Counted from the stretch's first letter, positions 1 to 9,530 are shown. The stretch: 64,000 bases of DNA from Pedobacter petrophilus (GCF_009674725.1 NZ_WKKH01000027.1:1-64000), one strand, 5' to 3'. Notes: generated by a model from the sequence alone, not told the origin. Made by a program: numbers and translations.

Positions 1-55
1 AGCGGAATCTAAAGTAATGCTTCTCAAAAAAAATAATCTGACAATAAAAAAACCT

Positions 56-1297
56 CTAGTATACTATTGCAATTCCATACTGATTAAACTGATCATAGGA
101 AGAGGTAATCACTTCATCGCCTTTAGCCAGGCCATCTAATATTTCGTAATACAGGTAATTTTTTCTTCCAATCTTAACATTTTTCTTTGTGGCTTTACCA
201 TTGTTTACTACAAATACCCATGAGCCACCTGTGCTTTGAAAAAATTGCCCCTGGGCTAAAAGCAGCGATTTACTATTATCAGATAAAGTGAGTTTGGTTT
301 GCAGCGATAATCCACGACGTAAACCATCCGGCGACGGGCCTTTAAAAACCATCTCTACCTGGAATTGCCCAGCCGTTACTTCCGGAATAACCTTACTTAC
401 CATTAAGTTATAAGTTTTACCATTGAATTCGCAACTTGCCGTTTGTCCTTCTTTCACCCTGTTGATGTAATACTCATCAACTCCAGCCTGCAGCTTATAA
501 CCCTGGAGAACATCGATTTTACCAATCATTTCGTTGGAATTATACGATTTGCCAGTTACCGGATCATAAGACGATAATTTACCCGAAACTGGTGCTTTAA
601 TCGTCATATTTTCAATATTTTTACGAATCATTTCCAAACTTTCATTCATTTGATTCATCGATTGATCAATTTGCGAAAGTTGCATCCTTCTACTTTGGTT
701 TTCCTGTTTGATGGCTTGTCTTACAATTTTCAGTTTTCCCTGGTAATACTCGTAATCCTGAACTGATTTATTAAACTCCTGAAGGGTAATCACCTTTTTA
801 ATATATAGGGTGCTGTCTAATCTATATTGCCGGGTTGCTGTACGGAGGTTATTTTCAACATCCAGCACATCCTGATTTAAAATTCTTTGGTTCTGCTCCA
901 AGTCTAACCTCGATTTTCTCAATTGATTAATTTGTTCGGTAGCCGCCGTTTGTTGTGAAGTATAACCCAACATTGCATTTGAGTTTGCAATCCGCAATAA
1001 AGGCGTTCCCTTTACCACAGATGCACCGTTTTCGGTAAAGATTTCTGCAACCGTACCGCCTTCGGCCGAACTTACAATAACAGACGTTAACGGAACAACA
1101 CTTGCATTTAACAAAACAACGTCTTCAAAATCTCCATACTGCACTTTGCTGATGGTTAATTTTTCAACATCAGCACTATAAGTTTTCTTCAGAGATAAGG
1201 TATAGCCATAAAGAACAATTGCTACAAAAACAACCGCCCCACCTATCATCATCAGGGTTTTTGTGCTAAATCTTTTTTTCTCTATTTTCTTATCCAT
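56..1297 (-). CDS. HlyD/MFP-type periplasmic adaptor subunit of an efflux system
   Basis: Membrane-fusion adaptor expected to bridge an inner-membrane transporter and a TolC-type channel. From the ATG at 1297 it is about 413 residues: a basic N-terminus, one membrane anchor at about residues 15-35, a first lipoyl-like half (ending VVKGTPLLRIANS), a long helical hairpin rich in Q, L and N, the second lipoyl half (MTIKAPVSGKLSSYDPV), and beta-barrel and membrane-proximal domains at the C-terminus. The reading frame continues 18 codons upstream without resemblance to an adaptor, so the internal ATG (MDKKIEKKRF) is preferred. It is divergent from the sigma-54 activator/kinase pair at 1.5-4.4 kb, an arrangement common for Bacteroidota ABC/MacB-like export operons. 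The transporter itself would lie beyond the left edge (inference). Confidence 0.88.
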   Translation of the reverse strand: MDKKIEKKRFSTKTLMMIGGAVVFVAIVLYGYTLSLKKTYSADVEKLTISKVQYGDFEDVVLLNASVVPLTSVIVSSAEGGTVAEIFTENGASVVKGTPLLRIANSNAMLGYTSQQTAATEQINQLRKSRLDLEQNQRILNQDVLDVENNLRTATRQYRLDSTLYIKKVITLQEFNKSVQDYEYYQGKLKIVRQAIKQENQSRRMQLSQIDQSMNQMNESLEMIRKNIENMTIKAPVSGKLSSYDPVTGKSYNSNEMIGKIDVLQGYKLQAGVDEYYINRVKEGQTASCEFNGKTYNLMVSKVIPEVTAGQFQVEMVFKGPSPDGLRRGLSLQTKLTLSDNSKSLLLAQGQFFQSTGGSWVFVVNNGKATKKNVKIGRKNYLYYEILDGLAKGDEVITSSYDQFNQYGIAIVY

Positions 1298-1298
1298 T

Positions 1299-1423
1299 GT
1301 TCGGTTGTACTGTTCGGTTTCCTTAATAACCAAGCTTGTGCCAAAAGACAATAACTAATTTAAATATCTGTAAATCAGTATATTATAATTTATTTTTAAT
1401 TTACCCTGTTCATTATCGAACAG
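1299..1423. promoter_or_regulatory. Divergent regulatory region with GTTCGG/CGAAC repeats
   Basis: The gap between the adaptor and the response regulator carries GTTCGG at 1299-1304 and again at 1312-1317, plus an inverted pair CTGTTC (1406-1411) and GAACAG (1418-1423) separated by six bases. Repeated half-sites of one sequence between divergent genes suggest an operator, possibly for the adjacent sigma-54 activator. I could not identify a -24/-12 sigma-54 promoter with confidence. Confidence 0.3.
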
Positions 1424-1459
1424 TTTATGTACGGGAGCGGACAGTTTGAGTAAATTTAC

Positions 1460-1587
1460 CCTCCAACCGCTAAGGGGGCGCTATAGGTGTGGAGGCAATG
1501 CAGGAGTTATAAAAAAACACAGAAAAAATAAAATCACACTTTCTATGAACGATAGAATGGAAAAGCCCCCTTTGGGGGGTTGGGGAC
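1460..1587. repeat. C/G-run intergenic repeat abutting or entering the 5' end of the response regulator
   Basis: Two stretches with C-runs facing G-runs occur here: one at about 1460-1490 (CCTCCAACCGCTAAGGGGG) and one at 1566-1578 (CCCCC TTT GGGGG) followed by GGTTGGGG. They look like the short C5-N3-G5 intergenic palindromes of Pedobacter-type genomes rather than coding sequence. The second is translated in frame into the N-terminus of the response regulator if either candidate ATG is used. Confidence 0.4.
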
Positions 1588-2954
1588 TTGACGCCTCAGT
1601 TTTAATTATTGATGATGATGACGACATTTTATTGAGTGCCAGGCTATTCCTTAAGCAACAGGTTAAGCAGGTAATTACCTGCAAATCGCCTAAAGAAATA
1701 AATGTTTTATTAAGTAAAAACGAAGTTGATATTATCCTGCTGGATATGAACTATCAAAAAGGTGCCAGTGATGGACGCGAGGGACTCTATTGGCTCGAAC
1801 ACATTTTATCTATTGATAAAGATTACGTGGTAATTTTGATGACAGCTTTCGGCAATGTTGAACTTGCGGTAAAAGCCATTAAAATGGGGGCAACAGATTT
1901 TATCTTAAAACCCTGGGAAAACGAAAAACTCTTCGCTACCATTTCAGCTGCCTCTAAGTTGCGCGAATCAAATAAAAAATTGAAAAAACTGGAGAAAATA
2001 CATTCTTCTCTACAAAAAGACATGACCCGCGGTTTCGAGAATATTGTTGGTCAGGCAGAGGGGATTAAACAGCTTCAAAACACTTTAATCAAAGTAGCAC
2101 CTACAGATGCTAATGTATTAATTCTGGGCGAAAACGGAACGGGCAAACAGGTTTTCGCTTACGAAATCCATGGAAATTCGCAACGAAAAAATCAGGTCTT
2201 TATGCATGTGGATCTGGGTTCATTAAATGAAAACCTATTCGAAAGTGAACTTTTTGGCTATGCTAAGGGTGCTTTTACCGATGCAAAAGAAGATAAACCA
2301 GGACGATTTGAACTGGCTGACGGTGGAACCATTTTTTTAGATGAGATTGGAAACCTAACACTACCACTCCAGGCAAAATTATTGAGTGTTTTGCAAAACA
2401 GAACAGTGACCCGGTTAGGGGAAAGCAAGGAAAGAAAGGTGAATGTTCGTTTAATCACCGCGACAAACATGCCGTTAAATGATATGGTGGCCAAGAATAC
2501 CTTCCGGCAGGATTTACTCTTCAGAATTAATACGGTAGAACTTCTATTGCCACCTCTCCGCCAGCGTGGAAGAGATATCTTGCTACTGGCAAATTATTTT
2601 ATGCAGGTTTTTAGCACAAAATATCATAAAGAAAACCGAAGTTTAAGTCATAAAGCCGAAGACATTCTTTTACATTATAAATGGCCCGGAAACGTAAGGG
2701 AATTACAGCATGTATTGGAAAGAGCAGTAATTATGAGCGATGGGCGGGAAATTACCGAAGAAGATTTGCAGCTAAGTCCGCAACGTTTTACACAAAATAA
2801 TGCCATCCCCGATGAAATGGCCCTAGGCGATATGGAAAAAATGATGGTGCAGAAAGCCATCGACAAACACAAAGGAAATATTTCAAAAGCCGCAGCTGAA
2901 CTGGGTTTAACCCGGGCAGCTTTATACCGGAGAATTGAAAAATTTGGAATTTAA
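1557..2954 (+). CDS. Sigma-54-dependent response regulator (NtrC/AtoC family)
   Basis: Transcription activator with the full NtrC architecture: receiver domain (acidic pocket IIDDDDD; phosphoacceptor Asp in DIILLDMNY), AAA+ domain with Walker A GENGTGK, sigma-54 contact loop GAFTDA (the last Gly of the classical GAFTGA is Asp), Walker B GGTIFLDEIGN, and a C-terminal Fis-type helix-turn-helix (SKAAAELGLTRAALYRRI). The receiver starts only a few codons after the ATGs at 1545 and 1557; the open frame back to 1446 is probably untranslated. Sixty-six bases separate it from its partner kinase. It probably controls the divergent export genes (inference from position). The 5' end is uncertain because a C/G-run repeat sits in frame. 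Confidence 0.9.
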   Translation: MEKPPLGGWGLDASVLIIDDDDDILLSARLFLKQQVKQVITCKSPKEINVLLSKNEVDIILLDMNYQKGASDGREGLYWLEHILSIDKDYVVILMTAFGNVELAVKAIKMGATDFILKPWENEKLFATISAASKLRESNKKLKKLEKIHSSLQKDMTRGFENIVGQAEGIKQLQNTLIKVAPTDANVLILGENGTGKQVFAYEIHGNSQRKNQVFMHVDLGSLNENLFESELFGYAKGAFTDAKEDKPGRFELADGGTIFLDEIGNLTLPLQAKLLSVLQNRTVTRLGESKERKVNVRLITATNMPLNDMVAKNTFRQDLLFRINTVELLLPPLRQRGRDILLLANYFMQVFSTKYHKENRSLSHKAEDILLHYKWPGNVRELQHVLERAVIMSDGREITEEDLQLSPQRFTQNNAIPDEMALGDMEKMMVQKAIDKHKGNISKAAAELGLTRAALYRRIEKFGI

Positions 2955-3018
2955 GCTGAGAGCTTAAAGGCTAGAGCTAAAAGCTTTAATCTTTAGGCTT
3001 TTAGCTTTCAGCTTTAAA
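2955..3018. repeat. AGCTTT-rich intergenic repeat
   Basis: The 66-base gap between regulator and kinase is almost entirely degenerate copies of AGCTTAAAGG/AGCTTTAGGC units, ending TTTAGCTTTCAGCTTTAAA. Similar tracts occur at 13592-13650, 16699-16730 and 52074-52102, all at gene boundaries, so this is a dispersed repeat family of unknown role. Confidence 0.55.
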
Positions 3019-3020
3019 AT

Positions 3021-4379
3021 ATGTTTTACAAACGCTTTACTTTTCGTCTCATCTTCCGCCTGCTGGTTATCAATTTGCTTGGTTATCTGCTATTCTATCT
3101 GATTAAAAACACCCAGCTTTGGTTTACCATCATTGGCGTGGGCCTAATTTTCTTCGGAACAATTATTTCGCTATACTACTACATCAACGAAATCCGTTCT
3201 GATATTAAGCGCTTCATCTTAGCGGTTAAAACGCGCGATCATACCTTAAATTTCAAAAACAAAACTACAAAAGGAAGCTTCCCGGAATTGTATGAATCCT
3301 TTGGCGACATCCTGCTCGTACACAAGCAAATTCGTTTGGAGCAGGAAGCCATGTTTCAACTGATTAAAACCATTCTCGAACAGGTGCCAGTTGGGGTGAT
3401 TGTAGTCAACACAAGAGTTACAGATAATGAGAACCAGGAAATTGCTTTTTTTAATCAAGCTGCTTCCAACCTTTTGGGGGTACCGGCCTACAAATACTGG
3501 CATCGTTTAAAACAGCACCTGCCGGCTTTTGCCAACGAGGTTGATCAGATTCCAAACGGCGGTAAACGTTTTTTAGAACTAAAAATCCACGAAAAATTCA
3601 TTCAGCTTTCAACTGAGGTTATTCCCCTTAACCTCTACGGAAAAAATTATACCATCATTAGTTTTCAAAACATTAAAGATGAAATTGAGCAAAAGGAAAC
3701 CGAAGCCTGGAACAGGCTTATAGGCGTAATTTCACATGAAATATTAAATTCCATCACGCCAATCAGCTCGCTGTCAGATACGATTAACAGCATGGTAACC
3801 GATAAGGAAAATCTTGATCTCGATGAAATGGAAGACTTAAAAACCGCTTTACAAACGATTAAACGTCGCTCGGCAGGATTGTTGGATTTTGTTAAAGATT
3901 ACCGCCTTATCGCAGAATTGCCCACGCCAAACCTGGAATCGCATACCATCGGCGAGATTTTAAAACACATTAAAGTGCTGATGCAACCTTTTGCAAAAGT
4001 GAAAAATGTAACATTAGGGGTAGAACAAACCAGTTCTAAAATTACAGTTCAGCTAGATTTAAAGCTCATTGAACAAGTACTCATTAACCTGATAACCAAT
4101 AGTATCTATGCTGTGGAAGAAAAGGAAACGCCTCATATTACGGTTAGTTATCGCCTGGAAAATACAAAACTATATATCGATGTAACCGATAACGGCAATG
4201 GTATTGATGTGGCAGATCTGGAAAAGATTTTCGTCCCATTCTACACCACCAGAAAAAATGGTTCGGGCATTGGCTTAACCATCAGCAGAAACATCATGAA
4301 AATGCACCGCGGAAGCATAGAAGTAGTATCCATACCTTATGAACAAACCACCTTTTCCTTAGTCTTTAACTATGTCTGA
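3021..4379 (+). CDS. Sensor histidine kinase, partner of the sigma-54 regulator
   Basis: Membrane-bound kinase of 452 residues. Two transmembrane helices lie at about residues 10-30 and 34-54, followed by a HAMP-like stretch and a PAS-like domain (about 110-225; GVIVVNTRV, FNQAASNLLG). The HisKA box has His239 in VISHEILNSITPI. The HATPase domain shows an N box (NLITNSIYAV, about 356-364), G1 box DNGNGI (390-395) and G2 box GSGIGLTI (414-421). The short periplasmic loop suggests it senses membrane or cytoplasmic signals rather than a large external ligand (inference). It follows the response regulator on the same strand and is probably co-transcribed with it. Confidence 0.9.
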   Translation: MFYKRFTFRLIFRLLVINLLGYLLFYLIKNTQLWFTIIGVGLIFFGTIISLYYYINEIRSDIKRFILAVKTRDHTLNFKNKTTKGSFPELYESFGDILLVHKQIRLEQEAMFQLIKTILEQVPVGVIVVNTRVTDNENQEIAFFNQAASNLLGVPAYKYWHRLKQHLPAFANEVDQIPNGGKRFLELKIHEKFIQLSTEVIPLNLYGKNYTIISFQNIKDEIEQKETEAWNRLIGVISHEILNSITPISSLSDTINSMVTDKENLDLDEMEDLKTALQTIKRRSAGLLDFVKDYRLIAELPTPNLESHTIGEILKHIKVLMQPFAKVKNVTLGVEQTSSKITVQLDLKLIEQVLINLITNSIYAVEEKETPHITVSYRLENTKLYIDVTDNGNGIDVADLEKIFVPFYTTRKNGSGIGLTISRNIMKMHRGSIEVVSIPYEQTTFSLVFNYV

Positions 4380-4556
4380 CAAGGTAAAATAACTGAATTT
4401 CCAGATCGAGAAAACCATTGAATTTTTACACCTCAAAGTTTTAAAAAATAGCGGTTGATGGAATTTCGATAAATCATTTAAATGTTTTTTCAGCTAAAAA
4501 TTGAAACAAAATCAACTTAGCGTGCTTTTATTTATGTGGATACATCAAATACAAGC

Positions 4557-6743
4557 ATGAAAACAGTTATAATATCGAACAGACTACCCGTTAAAATCAT
4601 CGAAGAAAATAACGAGTATACCTTCATCCCAAGTGAAGGCGGACTCGCTACAGGCCTTGGAGATGTCTATAAAACAGGCAACTCCATCTGGATCGGCTGG
4701 CCGGGAATTGAAGTACCGGAAGAAAGACAACAAGAAGTAATAGATAAACTCTCCGCCCTCAACCTCTACCCCGTATTCCTCACGCAGGAAGAAATTAACC
4801 TCTATTACGAAGGCTTTTCAAACGAAGTTTTGTGGCCGGTTTTCCATTACCTCGTTACCTACGCGCATTACGAGCAAAGTTATTGGGATTGCTATAAATC
4901 AGTAAACAATAAGTTTGCAAAAGCAGCCTTACACGTACTTGCCAAAAAGGATAAAATATGGATCCAGGATTATCAGCTCTTACTGTTATCAGGAATTCTA
5001 CGGGAAAAATTACCGCAATCAACCATTGGTTTCTTTCAGCATATCCCCTTTCCCTCTTATGAAATATTTAGATTAATCCCCTGGCGGGATGAATTGCTAA
5101 ACGGAATGCTGGGTGCTGATTTAATCGGTTTCCATACCTATGATGATGTTCGCCATTTTCTAAGTACCGCCACGCGATTACTTCCGGTTAATTCTTCAGC
5201 TAATGTTTTAAATAGTAATGAAAGGCAAATTGTTGTCGAAGCTTTCCCTATGGGAATAGATTTCGATAAATTTTCAAACCTGACCACCTACGATGAAGTT
5301 CAAAAAGAAATTGAATACTTCCGTAAAGGTAAAGAGGAAATGAAGGTTATCCTTTCTATCGATCGTTTGGATTACAGTAAAGGCATTCTGGAACGGTTAA
5401 AAGCGCTGGAATTGCTGCTTCAGGTGCACCCTGAATATATTGGTAAGATTGAACTTTATATGATCGTAGTACCATCCCGCGATACCGTTCCACAATACAG
5501 GGATTTAAAAGAGCAGATCGACCAGTTTGTTGGGAATTTGAATGCCCGGTACCGCTCAATTAACTGGATTCCGGTAAATTATTTTTACCGCTCATTTCCA
5601 ATTGAAGTACTTTCTTCACTTTATGCCACAGCCGATATCTGCCTGGTTACGCCAATGCGTGATGGAATGAACCTGGTCAGTAAAGAATATGTTGCCAGTA
5701 GAAATCATAACGATGGTGTACTGATTTTAAGTGAAATGGCCGGCGCTTCTAAAGAACTCACCGATGCCATTATTGTCAATCCAAATAATTTGGGTGATAT
5801 TATGGAAGCCATCGTTTTGGCCCTAAAAATGCCTATCGAAGAACAACAAACCCGCATGAAAGCCATGAGGGCCATTGTAGAAAAATTCAATGTTAAACAT
5901 TGGGTTAATAATTTTATTTTAAGACTAAACGAAGTGAAAGATTCTCAAAATTCATTACTCACAAAACATGCCGTAACCGCAATTAAAGAAATAATTGCCG
6001 CTAAATATAACCAAACGCAAAACAGGGTCTTTTTCCTTGATTATGATGGAACGTTGGTAGACTTTGCCGGAAATATCGATGATGCCTCACCGGATGAAGA
6101 ACTGTATAACTTGATTACCAAATTAACGGAAGATCCATCCAACACGGTTGTAATTATTAGCGGAAGAAGAAATGAAACACTGGAGAAATGGTTCGGACAT
6201 TTAAAAGTTGATCTGATAGCGGAACATGGCGCATGGCAAAAAACTTATGCCGACAAATGGAATTGCCTCCCGCTCCTCACCGATCAATGGAAACAGGAAA
6301 TGAAATCGATTTTAGAAACCTATACCGATAGAACACCAGGGTCTTTCATAGAAGAAAAAAGTTATTCTTTAGTTTGGCATTACCGCAAAGCGGAAGAAGG
6401 GCTGGGCGACCTGAGGGCAAATGAAATTGTGAGTCACTTAAAAATCCTGGCTGCAGATAAAGGTTTACAACTGATGCCGGGAAACAAAGTAATCGAATTC
6501 AAAAACATGGAAGTGAATAAAGGTAAAGCCGCGCTAAACTGGCTCTACGGTAAGCAACCTGATTTTATTATCGCACTTGGCGATGATCATACCGACGAAG
6601 ACATTTTCAAGGCTTTGCCTAATGATGCTTTTACCATTAAGGTTGGCAATAATATTTCTGAGGCGAAGTATTACCTCAACGATTATAAAGAGGTAAGAAA
6701 GCTGCTTTGGGGTTTAGTTCAGGAAGAGGTTGTAGCAAAATAG
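4557..6743 (+). CDS. Bifunctional trehalose-6-phosphate synthase/phosphatase (OtsA-OtsB fusion)
   Basis: Makes trehalose from UDP- or ADP-glucose and glucose-6-phosphate, then dephosphorylates it. The GT20 synthase domain fills about residues 1-460 (SNRLPV start, WIGWPG, HIPFPSYEIFR, SIDRLDYSKGI, LVTPMRDGMNLVSKEY). The HAD phosphatase domain follows from about residue 490, with the nucleophile motif FLDYDGTLVDF (Asp near 494), VIISGRR and ALGDDHTDEDIF. A GTG seven codons upstream is in frame, but the ATG at 4557 (MKTVIISNRLPV) matches the family start. It is convergent with the GH15 gene across a strong bidirectional terminator and close to glgA/glgC, making an alpha-glucan/trehalose cluster. 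The two-domain layout resembles eukaryotic TPS proteins and occurs in several Bacteroidota. Confidence 0.95.
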   Translation: MKTVIISNRLPVKIIEENNEYTFIPSEGGLATGLGDVYKTGNSIWIGWPGIEVPEERQQEVIDKLSALNLYPVFLTQEEINLYYEGFSNEVLWPVFHYLVTYAHYEQSYWDCYKSVNNKFAKAALHVLAKKDKIWIQDYQLLLLSGILREKLPQSTIGFFQHIPFPSYEIFRLIPWRDELLNGMLGADLIGFHTYDDVRHFLSTATRLLPVNSSANVLNSNERQIVVEAFPMGIDFDKFSNLTTYDEVQKEIEYFRKGKEEMKVILSIDRLDYSKGILERLKALELLLQVHPEYIGKIELYMIVVPSRDTVPQYRDLKEQIDQFVGNLNARYRSINWIPVNYFYRSFPIEVLSSLYATADICLVTPMRDGMNLVSKEYVASRNHNDGVLILSEMAGASKELTDAIIVNPNNLGDIMEAIVLALKMPIEEQQTRMKAMRAIVEKFNVKHWVNNFILRLNEVKDSQNSLLTKHAVTAIKEIIAAKYNQTQNRVFFLDYDGTLVDFAGNIDDASPDEELYNLITKLTEDPSNTVVIISGRRNETLEKWFGHLKVDLIAEHGAWQKTYADKWNCLPLLTDQWKQEMKSILETYTDRTPGSFIEEKSYSLVWHYRKAEEGLGDLRANEIVSHLKILAADKGLQLMPGNKVIEFKNMEVNKGKAALNWLYGKQPDFIIALGDDHTDEDIFKALPNDAFTIKVGNNISEAKYYLNDYKEVRKLLWGLVQEEVVAK

Positions 6744-6805
6744 TACTTAATATTCATAAATCAACCTAAATTCGTTTTAAGGATTTAGGTTAATTATTAT
6801 AAAAC

Positions 6806-6839
6806 AAAATGGTCTGTGAAATTATCACAGACCATTTTT
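6806..6839. terminator. Bidirectional intrinsic terminator
   Basis: A perfect 14-bp stem (6806-6819 with 6825-6838; core ATGGTCTGTGA/TCACAGACCAT) has a five-base loop and A- and T-runs on either side. It can stop both the trehalose gene and the convergent GH15 gene. Confidence 0.85.
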
Positions 6840-6854
6840 GTTAAGCTAAAAATC

Positions 6855-8639
6855 TTATAAAAATATTGGTCTATCTAATTTAATTGCAATGCGATACGCC
6901 GCATTCATTAAACCAACGTGACTGTAAGCCTGCGGAAAATTCCCCCACTGACTTCCTGTTTTTGCATCAACATCTTCGCTGAAAAGCAGTAAGTGATTAC
7001 AGTATTTAATAATATTCTCGAACTCTTTAATGGCCTCATCCGTTCTACCTACACAAGCCAAAGCCTCTACATACCAGAAAGCACAAATGAGGAAGGTTGT
7101 TTTTGGCTTTCCAAAGTCATCCGCATGCAAATAACGATAGAACAATCCGTCTTCTGTTTTAAGCTCTTTCTCTAATGCGATTAAGTGGTCCTTCGCCCGA
7201 TCGGAAGCCGGATCCAGATAATTCATCATAATCAGTTGTAAAGTACTCGCATCTAAATGCGGACTCCCAACTGCATTGGTGTACACCTTCCTTTCCGGAT
7301 CGTAGCAGGCTTCAATATGCGCCGCTGCTTTGTCGATTAAGATCTGTGCACGCCTTTCAAAATCTTCGCTGCCAATGGTTTTAGCCATCTTCAATGCTGC
7401 CTGTGCACCTGCCCATTGAAATAGGTTACTATAGCAATGCACGTTGGCAATATTTCTAAATTCCCAGATCCCTGCATCTTTTTCGTCGATGGTTCTTTCG
7501 ATTTTAGATAAGACGCTTTCAATCCATTTAACCGAATCACTCCGTTCTGAAAACACAAAACGATGATCGGTATACAGCGGTAACATTGAAGTTAAAACCT
7601 GCCCATAAATATCGTTTTGAATATGCTCATAGGCCTGGTTCCCGATTCTAATCGGTTTCTCGCCCCTGTAACCTTCTAAATGATCCAACGTACTTTCGGT
7701 AATTTCTCTTTCGCCGGCAATACCATATAAAGGTTGGTAACGCTCATCTTCGTTATGAGAAATATCAGACAGGTAATTGAAGTACTTCTCCATTTCCTCA
7801 AAATGGCCGATGTGGTTTAGCGAAGTAAGTACATAGTGTGAATCGCGTAACCAGCAATAGCGATAATCCCAGTTCCGTGTACTTCCGGGAGATTCTGGTA
7901 AACTCGTTGTACTGGCAGCAATGATTGCGCCTGTATCTTCGTACTGATGGATTTTCAGAACCAACGCAGAGCGAATAACAAAAGGCTGATAAAAACCTGC
8001 AATTGAAGAATGTTTAATCCACAATCTCCAGTAGCCTATGGTTTCCCTGAGAAAATTTTCTGCTGTACTTACTAAAGGAGCTTCAAGATTTTGACCGTAG
8101 GTCATAACCAGATATTTAGCTTCGTTGAGCACGAAAGGCTTTTCATCTATAATATACGTTAAAGATACGTTGGTGCTCAGGCGGATATTTTCGTCACAGC
8201 CTAAATAATCAATATGATTACTTCCGCGGCTGGCCATCATTTTGCCTTTACCGTAATCGCAAACCGGCTGACATTTAATAGTGATCCGTGGATTTCCTTC
8301 CAAAGGCTCTATCTTTCTGATGAGCATAAGCGGTTTAAAATACCGTTCGTGAAGACGAAAGCGCGGTGCAAAATCTGTGATGCGGTATTTCCCGTCTTCC
8401 GCCGTTATTTCTGTGCGTAATACATTGGTATTTTCAATATAATATTGCGTTGAACTGTATTCGCCTTGTGGGAGGATTGAAAATTCCCCGCCTTTGTTTT
8501 TGTCTAATAAACTTCCAAATACAAAAGGGCTATCAAAACGAGGCCAGCAAAGCCAAGAGATATCGGTATTTTTATTTACATGTGCCATAAAAGCACAATT
8601 TCCTATTATTCCAGTTTGATATAGATGCTGTTCAGCCAT
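6855..8639 (-). CDS. Glycoside hydrolase family 15 protein (glucoamylase/trehalase-like)
   Basis: Cytoplasmic enzyme of 594 residues with no signal peptide, so it should act on internal alpha-glucans. The N-terminal beta-sandwich (about 1-220) begins with GIIGNCAFMAHVNKNTDISW. The alpha/alpha-barrel contains the GH15 signature RNWDYRYCWLRDS (about 250-262), the acid-region motif GNQAYEHIQNDIYG, and the C-terminal block FSEDVDAKTGSQWGNFPQAYSH with the likely second catalytic Glu. Bacterial GH15 enzymes of this type include trehalases as well as glucoamylases. Lying next to a trehalose synthase fusion makes trehalose a plausible substrate, but sequence alone does not decide. Confidence 0.9.
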   Translation of the reverse strand: MAEQHLYQTGIIGNCAFMAHVNKNTDISWLCWPRFDSPFVFGSLLDKNKGGEFSILPQGEYSSTQYYIENTNVLRTEITAEDGKYRITDFAPRFRLHERYFKPLMLIRKIEPLEGNPRITIKCQPVCDYGKGKMMASRGSNHIDYLGCDENIRLSTNVSLTYIIDEKPFVLNEAKYLVMTYGQNLEAPLVSTAENFLRETIGYWRLWIKHSSIAGFYQPFVIRSALVLKIHQYEDTGAIIAASTTSLPESPGSTRNWDYRYCWLRDSHYVLTSLNHIGHFEEMEKYFNYLSDISHNEDERYQPLYGIAGEREITESTLDHLEGYRGEKPIRIGNQAYEHIQNDIYGQVLTSMLPLYTDHRFVFSERSDSVKWIESVLSKIERTIDEKDAGIWEFRNIANVHCYSNLFQWAGAQAALKMAKTIGSEDFERRAQILIDKAAAHIEACYDPERKVYTNAVGSPHLDASTLQLIMMNYLDPASDRAKDHLIALEKELKTEDGLFYRYLHADDFGKPKTTFLICAFWYVEALACVGRTDEAIKEFENIIKYCNHLLLFSEDVDAKTGSQWGNFPQAYSHVGLMNAAYRIAIKLDRPIFL

Positions 8640-9530
8640 AAGCTATTTTTATGTGTTTATGAACTAACAAGCTTCTGCCTAAAATGTTGTCATTAATGTA
8701 AAAAAACATCATTTATCGCATTAAAACCTGGCACCTGCCGGATTACTGTACTTTTAACCATAAGCCTGATTGAAGTGGAATCTTTTTTGTTTAAAGCCTA
8801 TTGTTTTACAAAAAAAAACAACAAAAAAATTACAGCGAAAACAGGGTGCAGATAGCGAGGGTGCCGTCAGTAAATCGTCATTCTGAATTTATTTCAGAAC
8901 CTATTTTGTAAAATAAAAGATGCTCGTGGGTTTAAAATAAAATCGTCGTTGCGAAATGAAGCAATCTATTTCGTAATATCATCGCGCGTCTTCCTGAACT
9001 TGTTTCAAGATCTATCTTTTATGCGTAAAATCGTCATTACGAACTGAAGCGGGGGTTGAGCGAGGGCGTGAAGCAATCTTATCTATTGAAGGCTTATCAA
9101 TCATTTGCCCCCGTTGCGCTGGCTTGCCCCGGCTGGCCGCCGAAGGGCTTTTACTTTTTTGCTTGATCAAAAAAGTAACAAAAAAAATCAAGGCTTGGAT
9201 CTGATGTTGGATAAGCGATTCGAAAACCTGATTTCGGCAGCACAAGTACCGATGAAGAATCGGCAAATGTGCGCTGCCTTGGTGGGGTGAGGGGGTAAAG
9301 TTGGTGGGGGTGGTTTTCAACGGCTTCTCCTTTCATCATCTCCTAGGCCGGGCAGGACTGCCGGCCGCCAAAAGATTATTGCTGCCCACTTCCAAAAAAC
9401 CATCAATACCAGAATCACACTCCAATGCACTCAAAAGATATTATCGCTAATAAATTACCTAACTGCGATTTGACTTCGCTTTTTTGCAACTTTCTGTATA
9501 GCAAGAGATAAATTGAAATATCCGCGAAGT
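8640..9530. repeat. Gene-free region (978 bp gap to glgA) filled with dispersed intergenic repeats
   Basis: No convincing gene lies between the GH15 start and glgA. From 8877 there are degenerate repeat units: GTCATTCTGAATTTATTTCAGAACC, CGTCGTTGCGAAATGAAGCAATCT at about 8943, a CTGAACTTGTTTCAAGATCT unit near 8997, and a CGTCATTACGAACTGAAGC...GAAGCAATCT unit at about 9030-9080. A further palindromic element is at 9115-9200. Short ORFs across 9012-9340 on both strands fall inside these repeats and are not credible genes. Confidence 0.6.
9115..9200. repeat. Palindromic repeat with CTTGATCAAAAAAGTAA core
   Basis: An 11-bp perfect inverted repeat (TTACTTTTTTG at 9151-9161 and CAAAAAAGTAA at 9168-9178, loop CTTGAT) is preceded by a GC-rich arm (GGCTTGCCCCGGCTGGCCGCC) and followed by AAATCAAGGCT. 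I recognise this combination as a repeated intergenic element of Pedobacter/Mucilaginibacter genomes. A possibly related GC-rich piece (GGGCAGGACTGCCGGCCGCC) lies near 9351. No transposase is associated. Confidence 0.5.

Noticed and set aside
1446..1556. N-terminal extension of the sigma-54 regulator from 1446
   Set aside because: The extension is low-quality sequence including repeat-derived residues, and receiver domains of this family begin within a few residues of the start.
4501..4556. Promoter search upstream of the trehalose gene
   Set aside because: No convincing TAnnTTTG with a -33 TTTG at proper spacing could be identified, so none is annotated.
9012..9339. Overlapping ORFs on both strands upstream of glgA
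   Set aside because: They are translations of dispersed intergenic repeats.
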